From contig JAFACJ010000502.1 in NCBI GenBank assembly GCA_023425615.1, positions 1 to 5,005 of the forward strand: a stretch of 5,005 nt of DNA, written 5' to 3'. Below, in pieces: positions 1-4,447 of the stretch; position 1 is the first letter of the stretch, and the number at the start of each line of letters is the position of its first letter. The DNA is from Actinomycetes bacterium (lineage in GTDB: Bacteria; Actinomycetota; Actinomycetes; Streptosporangiales; Streptosporangiaceae). The notes beneath the pieces are model-generated. The model did no database searches. It had not been told where the DNA came from and saw nothing but the letters and a program-made list of their open reading frames with translations. A program made the translations under genes and the position numbers.

Positions 1-481
1 GCTGTCCCAGTGCGTCTTCCTCGCCGGGTCGGCGGCGCTGCTCGCCGGAGAATGGCTCGGACCCGCGCCGACCGTCGCGGTGATCACGGTCCTCGGCGTC
101 GCCTTCGCCGGGTTGCAGCTCCTGGCCTTCTCGATGGTCCCCGACGCGGTCGCCGCCGCCGAGGCGCGGGGCACGGCCCGCGCCGGCGCCTACACCGGGG
201 TGTGGACGGCGGCCGAGGCGACGGGCACCGCGATCGGCCCCTACGTCTACTCCGCCGTCCTGGCGGCCGGGGGCTTCGTCGCCACCACCGAGGGCGGGCA
301 CGTGGCGCAGTCCGGCTCCGCGCTGCTGGCCCTGCTCCTGGGCTTCACCGTGGTGCCCGCCCTGCTCATGGCCGCGGCCGTGGTGTTCCAGCGCCGCTGC
401 GGCCTGGACCGGACCGCCGACCGGCGATCCCCGGCGAATCCGGCAGATCCCGCGAATCCGGCGAAGCCTCCTCTTCGCTGA
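1..481 (+). CDS. MFS transporter, GPH/MFS_2-like, C-terminal fragment (5' end outside window)
   Basis: This is the end of a membrane transporter, probably a cation- or proton-coupled carrier for a sugar or related small solute. Reading starts at base 2 and stops at TGA 479-481, giving about 159 residues; the N-terminal part lies upstream of the window. The best family sign is the stretch QLLAFSMVPDAVAAAEARG, followed by an Arg-Ala-Gly-Ala-Tyr-Thr-Gly segment and then AIGPYVYSAVL. It matches the pattern in MelB-type carriers of a Pro-Asp after a helix, then a small charged loop, then another helix. At least four hydrophobic helices are visible: fragment residues about 3-16, 24-42, 75-92 and 103-130. 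The last runs into a basic QRR and a Pro/Ala-rich tail predicted to be cytoplasmic. The substrate cannot be told. It could be co-transcribed with the next gene, which starts 61 nt later on the same strand. The family call is good, but the exact subfamily is uncertain because only the C-terminus is present. Confidence 0.8.
   Translation, partial: LSQCVFLAGSAALLAGEWLGPAPTVAVITVLGVAFAGLQLLAFSMVPDAVAAAEARGTARAGAYTGVWTAAEATGTAIGPYVYSAVLAAGGFVATTEGGHVAQSGSALLALLLGFTVVPALLMAAAVVFQRRCGLDRTADRRSPANPADPANPAKPPLR
431..466 (+). repeat. Four 9-nt in-frame repeats coding Pro-Ala-Asn/Asp/Lys
   Basis: Four consecutive 9-nt units at the 3' end of the transporter gene encode PAN, PAD, PAN and PAK. The 11-mer GCGAATCCGGC occurs exactly at 434-444 and 452-462, 18 nt (two units) apart. 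The repeat keeps the reading frame and makes a short flexible tail after the last membrane helix. It is probably a slippage-prone coding microsatellite. Confidence 0.65.
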
Positions 482-515
482 GAGAGATCATCTTTCCGTC
501 TTCTCGGTACGGTAG

Positions 516-523
516 GAGTACTC
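516..523. promoter_or_regulatory. Perfect 8-bp palindrome GAGTACTC in the transporter/208-aa gene gap
   Basis: The 61-nt gap between the transporter stop and the next start holds this palindrome 8 nt upstream of the Shine-Dalgarno. A TACGGT at 508-513 could be a -10 box (TANNNT type), but I find no convincing -35 at the right distance. A promoter is therefore possible rather than shown, and readthrough from the transporter gene is equally likely. An operator role for the palindrome is inference only. Confidence 0.2.
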
Positions 524-530
524 GCTCAGC

Positions 531-536
531 AAGGAG
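531..536 (+). promoter_or_regulatory. Shine-Dalgarno AAGGAG for the 208-aa protein
   Basis: AAGGAG ends 6 nt before the ATG at 543. It is the clearest ribosome binding site in the window, and it fixes the start of this gene, whose first residues already form the first predicted strand. Confidence 0.75.
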
Positions 537-542
537 ACGGAG

Positions 543-1169
543 ATGTTCCTTCAGATCATCCAGGCACCGGCAGGGGACGCCGACGCCCTGCGCGCGGCGA
601 GCTACTGGTGGGCCGACAAACTGGGCTCGACCTCGGTCGGCTGGCTGGGCTGCACCGGAGGGGTGACGGAGGAGGGCGTCTTCTTCACCGCCGAGCGCTT
701 CGAGTCCGAGCAGAAGATGTGGGTGGAGGCCGGACGCCCCGGGCGGCGGCGCTGGTGGGCGCAGATCACCCAGAACCTCACCGGCGCGGCCACCTTCACC
801 AACTGCCGCGAGGTCGAGGTCTTCGCCCCCGACCCGACCGCCATCGACAAGGCGGGGCTCGTCCAGATCGTCCAGGGCCGGGTGCGCGACCGCGTGCTCA
901 TGCGCACGCTGCTGCGCAGCATGGAGAAGGAGATGTTCCTGCACCGCCCGGACATGCTCGGCTCCACCCTCGCCTTCCACCCCGACGACGGCTACACCCA
1001 CCTGCTGTACCACACGTCCGAGGACGACGTCGCGGACGCCGAGCTACGGGAGACGCCGCCGCGCGTCAAGGCGATGATGGACGCGATCTACGAGCTCAAC
1101 ACCGTGATGCCGACCTACCACGTCCTCGCCCATCCGTGGGCGCACTCCCGCCGGGAGACCGACCGTTGA
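543..1169 (+). CDS. Conserved-looking hypothetical protein with two similar halves, possibly tandem dimeric alpha/beta-barrel domains
   Basis: I do not recognise the family. The 208-residue protein has no signal peptide, membrane helix or known catalytic motif, so it is probably cytoplasmic. It reads as two related halves: FLQIIQ (2-7) matches LVQIVQ (106-111), GST (28-30) matches GST (140-142), VFFTAERFESE (46-56) matches THLLYHTSEDD (152-162), and REVEVFAPD (89-97) sits where TYHVLAHPW (191-199) does. Short strands with helices between them in this order suggest two ferredoxin-like domains of the dimeric alpha/beta-barrel kind (ABM/EthD/stress-responsive barrel). That fold call is inference. 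The first half is rich in Trp and Arg (WW at 22-23, GRRRWW at 67-72), which the second half lacks. The start is supported by AAGGAG at 531-536. The stop lies only 13 nt before an SDR gene, so the two are almost certainly co-translated, and a role beside an oxidoreductase (ligand binding, cyclase or oxygenase-like helper) is plausible but unproven. Confidence 0.85.
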   Translation: MFLQIIQAPAGDADALRAASYWWADKLGSTSVGWLGCTGGVTEEGVFFTAERFESEQKMWVEAGRPGRRRWWAQITQNLTGAATFTNCREVEVFAPDPTAIDKAGLVQIVQGRVRDRVLMRTLLRSMEKEMFLHRPDMLGSTLAFHPDDGYTHLLYHTSEDDVADAELRETPPRVKAMMDAIYELNTVMPTYHVLAHPWAHSRRETDR

Positions 1170-1182
1170 GACGGGAAAAAGC

Positions 1183-2061
1183 ATGACGAAGTGGACCACC
1201 AACGACATCCCTGATCAGACCGGCCGCACCTTCGTGGTCACCGGCGCCAACAGCGGCCTCGGCCTGGAGACGACCAGGGCCCTCGCCGCCCGCGGCGCGC
1301 ACGTCATCATGGCCGTCCGCGACCCGGCCAAGGGGAACGCGGCACGGGAGGGCGTCACCGGCGGGGAGCTGGACGTGCGCCGTCTCGATCTGGCCGACCT
1401 CGACTCGGTGCGGGAGTTCGCCGGCACCGTCGAGAAGGCGGACGTCCTGGTCAACAACGCCGGGATCATGATGCCGCCCCTGCGCCGCACCCGGCAGGGC
1501 TTCGAGCTCCAGTTCGGCACCAACCACCTGGGGCACTTCGCCCTCACCGGCCTGCTGCTGGACCGCCTGTCCGACCGTGTCGTCACCGTCACCTCCGCCC
1601 TGCACCGCAGGGGCTCCATCGCCTTCGACGACCTGGCCGCCGACAGGTCGTACTCCCCCACCGGGCACTACGCCCAGTCCAAGTTCGCCAACGTCCTGTT
1701 CGCCCTGGAGCTGGACCGGCGGCTGCGCGCGGCGGGCAGCCCGGTCCGCAGCCTCCTGGCCCACCCCGGTTACGCGGCGACCAACCTGCAGTCCTCGGGC
1801 CCCACCGGGCTGCTGAAGCTGATGGCCAAGCCCGGCAACCTGCTGCTGGCCCAGTCCGCCGCGCACGGCGCGGTGCCCCAGCTGTACGCGGCGACCGCGC
1901 CCGACGCCGAGTCCGGCGGCTTCTACGGCCCCGACGGCTTCCAGGAGTCACGGGGGCGCCATCCCAAGGCGGTCCGCCCCGTCCGCTCGGCCACCGACCC
2001 CGAGACCGCCCGCCGGCTGTGGGAGGTGTCCGAGGGGCTCACCGGCGTCCGCTATCCCTGA
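1183..2061 (+). CDS. SDR family NAD(P)-dependent oxidoreductase, retinol dehydrogenase/WWOX-like
   Basis: This is a cytoplasmic short-chain dehydrogenase/reductase of 292 residues that interconverts an alcohol and a ketone or aldehyde with NAD(P)H. The Rossmann motif TGANSGLG is at 20-27 and NNAG at 91-94. The catalytic set is complete: Asn114 (in FGTNHLGHF), Ser138 (TSALH), Tyr163 and Lys167 (YAQSK). Arg46 after the second strand (MAVRD) is the kind of basic residue that favours NADP(H), so NADPH use is inferred. LAHPGYAATNL after the active site and the long C-terminal part ending in RRLWEVSEGLTG are typical of the broad actinobacterial set annotated as retinol dehydrogenase-like. Real substrates of that set are mostly unknown and retinol is unlikely here. 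The ATG at 1183 lies 13 nt after the upstream stop, with only a weak purine stretch (GGGAAAAA) before it, which suggests translational coupling. An AT-rich gap follows. Family assignment is secure; the substrate is not. Confidence 0.95.
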   Translation: MTKWTTNDIPDQTGRTFVVTGANSGLGLETTRALAARGAHVIMAVRDPAKGNAAREGVTGGELDVRRLDLADLDSVREFAGTVEKADVLVNNAGIMMPPLRRTRQGFELQFGTNHLGHFALTGLLLDRLSDRVVTVTSALHRRGSIAFDDLAADRSYSPTGHYAQSKFANVLFALELDRRLRAAGSPVRSLLAHPGYAATNLQSSGPTGLLKLMAKPGNLLLAQSAAHGAVPQLYAATAPDAESGGFYGPDGFQESRGRHPKAVRPVRSATDPETARRLWEVSEGLTGVRYP

Positions 2062-2087
2062 CCGCTCCCCGAAATTCCCGATTCAAC

Positions 2088-2145
2088 GCGATGTTCAGCA
2101 ATGGATAAGACCTTTATGACATCGCACAGAATTTATTAGTTTTTT
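2088..2145 (+). terminator. Candidate terminator or structured element after the SDR gene
   Basis: GCGATGT (2088-2094) pairs perfectly with ACATCGC (2119-2125). Inside the 24-nt loop, ATAAG (2105-2109) can pair with TTTAT (2113-2117) around ACC. A run of six T follows at 2140-2145, about 14 nt after the stem. This is not a textbook intrinsic terminator, because the stem is short, the loop is long and the T run is displaced. It is nonetheless the only structure between the SDR stop (2061) and the next promoter-like element. The block from about 2071 to 2165 is far more AT-rich than the flanking genes. Confidence 0.35.
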
Positions 2146-2167
2146 GCCACCCCGATTTGCACACAGC

Positions 2168-2213
2168 GTCCTTCGGCGGCTACGCATGGTCCTGTATAAG
2201 GACTTCCGAAAGG
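2168..2213 (+). promoter_or_regulatory. Promoter-like -10 inside nested inverted repeats, upstream of the DUF523-DUF1722 gene
   Basis: TATAAG at 2195-2200 is a good -10 candidate. The -35 position 17 nt upstream (TTCGGC, 2172-2177) is poor, which suggests an activator or an alternative sigma factor. The -10 sits in a perfect inverted repeat, GTCCT (2189-2193), 5-nt spacer, AGGAC (2199-2203). GTCCT also occurs at 2168-2172, 21 bp (two helical turns) upstream. An outer pair, CCTTCGG (2170-2176) with CCGAAAGG (2206-2213), matches with one bulged base. A repressor on the inner repeat would block the -10. Transcription would then start around 2207, with a leader of only about 17 nt. Confidence 0.4.
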
Positions 2214-2223
2214 CGTAGGGGAC

Positions 2224-3216
2224 ATGGGCGAAGCGAGGGAACCCGCGGCACGGGAGCGGGCCGTCCGGCCGCGGATCGGCGTCTCCGCCTGCCTGCTCGG
2301 CGAGGAGGTGCGCTACAACGGCGGGCACAGCCGCTGCCGCTTTCTGACCGCCGAGCTCGACGGGCTCGTGGACTGGACGCCCCTGTGCCCCGAGGTCGAA
2401 CTCGGCCTGGGCGTGCCGCGCCGGCCCGTCCGGCTGCTGAGCGACGGGCGGCTGGTGGACCGCGACGGGCCCGCCGACCACTCGGCGGCCGTCGTGGAGC
2501 TGGCCGACCGCGTCCTGCCCCGCCTCGCCGGGCTCGACGGCTTCGTGGTCAAGTCGCGCTCCCCCTCGTGCGGCCTGTTCGGCGTTCCCCGGTACAGCTC
2601 CGGGCTGCCCGAAGAGCGCTCCGACGGGCAGCCCGTCGACCGGCGCGGCCGCGGCGCCTTCACCGCCGCGCTGGTCGCCGCCTACCCGCGCCTGCCCGTG
2701 GAGGAGGACGGGCGGCTGAACGACCCGCTGCTGCGCGAGCACTTCGTGGAGCGGGTGTTCGCGCACGCCAGGCTGCGCGAGTTCCTGTCGGGCCCGTGGC
2801 GGCCCCGCGACCTGGTCGCCTTCCACAGCAGGCACAAGCTCCAGATCCTGGCGCACGACCCGGTGCTCTACCGCGAGCTCGGCAGGATCGTCGCCCGCGC
2901 GGGCACCGCCCCCCGCGAGGAGCTCGCCCGCGACTACCTGCGCGGTTTCCAGCTCGCGCTGGCGGTACGGCCGGCCCGCGGCCGCCAGGTCAACGCGCTG
3001 CAGCATGTGCTGGGCCCGCTGGGCGCCAGGCTGAGCCGGGCGCGCAGACGCGATCTCGCCGACTCGATCGAGGACTTCCGGGTCGGGCGCAGCCCGCTGA
3101 GCGTGCCGATCGCGCTGCTGCGGCACGACGCGCGGGCCGAGGAGGCGTCCTATCTGACCGATCAGACCTTCCTCGAGCCCTTTCCCGCGGCGCTGCCGCT
3201 GCGGCACCATCTGTGA
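2224..3216 (+). CDS. DUF523-DUF1722 fusion protein (YbgA-like, TudS-related N-terminal domain)
   Basis: This is a 330-residue soluble protein of two domains. Residues about 16-160 are DUF523: VSACLLGEEVRYNGG (20-34) carries Cys23, LCPEVELGLGVPR (54-66) carries Cys55, and KSRSPSCG (110-117) carries Cys116. Stand-alone DUF523 proteins include the thiouracil desulfidase TudS, in which, as I recall, three such cysteines hold a [4Fe-4S] cluster, so an Fe-S site is inferred here. PVEEDGRLNDPLLREHFVERVF (158-179) is the usual linker. Residues about 185-315 are DUF1722, with the signature FHSRHKLQILAHD (200-212). This fused form is common and is usually annotated as a conserved protein of unknown function. 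In E. coli the related ybgA lies next to the photolyase gene phr, but no photolyase is visible here. The ATG at 2224 is the only sensible start; AAAGG (2209-2213) is a fair Shine-Dalgarno, and AGGGG (2217-2221) is very close to the start. AT-rich gaps on both sides suggest a single-gene transcript. Family is sure, function is not. Confidence 0.93.
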   Translation: MGEAREPAARERAVRPRIGVSACLLGEEVRYNGGHSRCRFLTAELDGLVDWTPLCPEVELGLGVPRRPVRLLSDGRLVDRDGPADHSAAVVELADRVLPRLAGLDGFVVKSRSPSCGLFGVPRYSSGLPEERSDGQPVDRRGRGAFTAALVAAYPRLPVEEDGRLNDPLLREHFVERVFAHARLREFLSGPWRPRDLVAFHSRHKLQILAHDPVLYRELGRIVARAGTAPREELARDYLRGFQLALAVRPARGRQVNALQHVLGPLGARLSRARRRDLADSIEDFRVGRSPLSVPIALLRHDARAEEASYLTDQTFLEPFPAALPLRHHL

Positions 3217-3222
3217 GCCGAA

Positions 3223-3262
3223 CGCCGCAACATATATGTAACTCGCACTCAAAAATGCGGCG
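3223..3262 (+). terminator. Stem-loop just after the DUF523-DUF1722 stop, weak terminator candidate
   Basis: CGCCGCA (3223-3229) pairs perfectly with TGCGGCG (3256-3262), starting 7 nt after the stop codon. The loop is 26 nt and itself contains the ACATATATGT palindrome. No T run follows directly, only a T-rich stretch (GTTGTTCTTCATATT). It could be a terminator, an mRNA 3'-end stabiliser or part of the control region of the next gene. Confidence 0.35.
3230..3239. promoter_or_regulatory. Perfect 10-bp palindrome ACATATATGT, operator-like
   Basis: A perfect AT-rich palindrome in a GC-rich genome, 42 nt upstream of the -35-like TTGACG. Sites of this shape are often bound by dimeric helix-turn-helix regulators, but no regulator gene is in the window and the role is inferred. 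Confidence 0.3.
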
Positions 3263-3280
3263 CCGAAGTTGTTCTTCATA

Positions 3281-3307
3281 TTGACGTTTTCCGGAATTTT
3301 GTAAATA
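3281..3307 (+). promoter_or_regulatory. Promoter-like TTGACG / TAAATA upstream of the methyltransferase
   Basis: TTGACG (3281-3286) matches five of six bases of the sigma-70-type -35 consensus. TAAATA (3302-3307) is a reasonable -10, but the spacer is only 15 nt, shorter than the usual 17. The spacer contains the palindrome TTCCGGAA (3289-3296), a possible operator lying between the two boxes. Transcription would start around 3314, giving a leader of about 29 nt before the ATG at 3343. Confidence 0.42.
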
Positions 3308-3319
3308 GACCGGGCGGCG

Positions 3320-3337
3320 GGAAATGGATATATTTCC
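3320..3337 (+). promoter_or_regulatory. Hairpin or operator in place of the methyltransferase ribosome binding site
   Basis: GGAAAT (3320-3325) and ATTTCC (3332-3337) form a perfect inverted repeat with a 6-nt loop, ending 5 nt before the ATG at 3343. The space where a Shine-Dalgarno should be holds only this repeat and CTGGCC. The only purine-rich stretch (GCGGGAAATGG, 3317-3327) is 16 nt or more from the start and lies partly in the stem. The repeat could limit translation or be a protein site. Confidence 0.35.
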
Positions 3338-3342
3338 TGGCC

Positions 3343-4377
3343 ATGGATCCCAAGGCCGCGGCCAGGCGGTATTACCTCGACGAGCTCTCCCGCGGCGTCG
3401 ACCGGTTCTTCGAACCCCGGCGCGAGAAGTGCGTCTGGTGCGGGTCGGCCGAGATCGAGGAGCACCTGCGCTCGCCGGACATCGTGCAGCACAAACCGGG
3501 TGTCTTCATCCTCGACAAGTGCCGCTCCTGCGGGCATGTCTTCCAGAATCCCCGGCTGAGCCCGGAGGGCCTGGACTTCTACTACCGCGACACCTATGAC
3601 GGCCTCGGCGCCAAGTCCACGGAGTTCGGGTTCGGGCTCGTCGTGCGCGACTACCGCCGCCGCGCCCAGACCCTGCTCGCCCACGCCGAGCCGGGCTCCT
3701 GGCTGGACGTGGGCACCGGATTCGGGCACTTCTGCCGCACCGCCAGGCGCTTCTGGCCGCGGACGAGGTTCAGCGGCCTGGACCGCGGGGCCGGCGTCCT
3801 GCTGGGCCTGGAGCGCGGCTGGATCGACGAGGCGCACCAGGGCGCCTTCACCGAACTGGCGGGGGAGCTGGCCGGCCGCTACGACGTGGTGAGCATGCAC
3901 CACTATCTGGAGCACACCCTCGACCCGGCCGCCGAGATCCGCGCCGCCGCGCGGGTCCTGGGGCCCGGCGGGCATCTGCAGATCGAGGTGCCCGACCCCG
4001 AGTCGATCTTCGCCAGGCTCTTCGGCCGCCGCTGGTTCCAGTGGATGCAGCCCCAGCACCTGCACATGTTCCCCGCCGCCAACCTGGAGAAGGCGCTGAC
4101 GGAGAGCGGCTTCACCGTCGTGGCGGTGGAACGGGACAAAGCCGACCTCGGCATGGACTTCGTCTTCGCCTCCGCCGTCGTCCTCAACGCCTTCGGCCCC
4201 CGCCCGACCCGGCCGTGGGCGCCGAAGCCGCCCTCCTTCACGGGCCATGTGCGCTTCGCCCTCGCGATGCTCCTGGCCGTCCCCGTCCTGCCGCTCGCCT
4301 TCGTCCTCGACAGCACCGTCCGCCGCCTGCTCCCCCGCCGCGGCAACGCCTACCGCATCATCGCGCGCCGCGACTGA
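3343..4377 (+). CDS. Class I SAM-dependent methyltransferase with N-terminal four-cysteine zinc-ribbon-like module
   Basis: The 344-residue protein should transfer a methyl group from S-adenosylmethionine (Methyltransf_23-like). Cys30-x2-Cys33 and Cys60-x2-Cys63, followed by GHVFQNPRLSPEG, form a likely zinc site of the kind often found before methyltransferase domains in sugar, polysaccharide and lipid-linked pathways. Motif I LDVGTGFGHF is at 121-130 and the acidic SAM-ribose position is probably Asp147 (FSGLD). MHHYLEHTLDP (185-195) is motif IV, and LGPGGHLQIEVPDPES follows it. HLHMFPAANLEKALTESGF marks the end of the core. Residues about 304-322 are hydrophobic enough to insert into or lie on the membrane, and a basic tail RRLLPRRGNAYRIIARRD follows, as in many relatives; membrane association is inferred. 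No glycosyltransferase or nucleotide-sugar gene is nearby, so the substrate is unknown. The ATG at 3343 has no good Shine-Dalgarno. No other ATG or GTG occurs in frame from the upstream stop to Cys30, so this start stands. Confidence 0.92.
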   Translation: MDPKAAARRYYLDELSRGVDRFFEPRREKCVWCGSAEIEEHLRSPDIVQHKPGVFILDKCRSCGHVFQNPRLSPEGLDFYYRDTYDGLGAKSTEFGFGLVVRDYRRRAQTLLAHAEPGSWLDVGTGFGHFCRTARRFWPRTRFSGLDRGAGVLLGLERGWIDEAHQGAFTELAGELAGRYDVVSMHHYLEHTLDPAAEIRAAARVLGPGGHLQIEVPDPESIFARLFGRRWFQWMQPQHLHMFPAANLEKALTESGFTVVAVERDKADLGMDFVFASAVVLNAFGPRPTRPWAPKPPSFTGHVRFALAMLLAVPVLPLAFVLDSTVRRLLPRRGNAYRIIARRD

Positions 4378-4409
4378 CGCGCGGGACCGGCTGCGCACCC
4401 GGGAGGGGC

Positions 4410-4441
4410 GCCTCCGCCCGCGCTCTGAGGCGGGCGGAGGC
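4410..4441. terminator. Strong bidirectional hairpin between convergent genes
   Basis: Arms 4410-4421 (GCCTCCGCCCGC) and 4430-4441 (GCGGGCGGAGGC) are perfect complements of 12 bp with an 8-nt loop. The hairpin lies 32 nt after the methyltransferase stop on the + strand and 6 nt after the stop of the - strand gene, so it can serve both. There is no T tract, which is common for actinobacterial terminators of this hairpin-only type. Confidence 0.8.
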
Positions 4442-4447
4442 CGCTGC

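Noticed and set aside
477..530. Inverted pair GCTGAG (477-482) and CTCAGC (525-530) as a terminator for the transporter
   Set aside because: Only 6 bp with a 42-nt loop and no T run; likely chance.
10..666. Open frame + strand, Arg/Gly-rich, overlapping the transporter end and the 208-residue protein
   Set aside because: Low-complexity Arg-rich product in the wrong frame relative to two better-supported genes.
366..1013. Antisense open frame over the 208-residue gene
   Set aside because: Shadow of the + strand coding sequence; no ribosome site and no recognisable motif.
1096..1866. Antisense open frame over the SDR gene
   Set aside because: Gln/Gly/Val-rich shadow; the SDR motifs on the + strand settle the coding strand.
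3214..3342. Possible TGA readthrough fusing the DUF523-DUF1722 protein to the methyltransferase, since both are in the same frame with no further stop between them
   Set aside because: The 42 intervening codons are AT-rich and unlike coding sequence here, contain promoter-like elements, and there is no SECIS-like or other recoding signal I can point to. An open run of this length is not improbable.
3324..3599. Alternative ATG at 3324 opening a 91-codon frame
   Set aside because: Different frame from the methyltransferase, Arg/Leu/Pro-rich product, no motif; overlaps the zinc-ribbon coding region.
2095..4398. A 767-codon open frame on the - strand spanning the DUF523-DUF1722 and methyltransferase genes and both AT-rich gaps
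   Set aside because: The + strand genes beneath it have clear family motifs. The antisense product is low-complexity Ala/Gly/Arg/Val sequence with no domain, as expected from high third-position GC. That it stays open through the AT-rich gaps is curious but consistent with chance.
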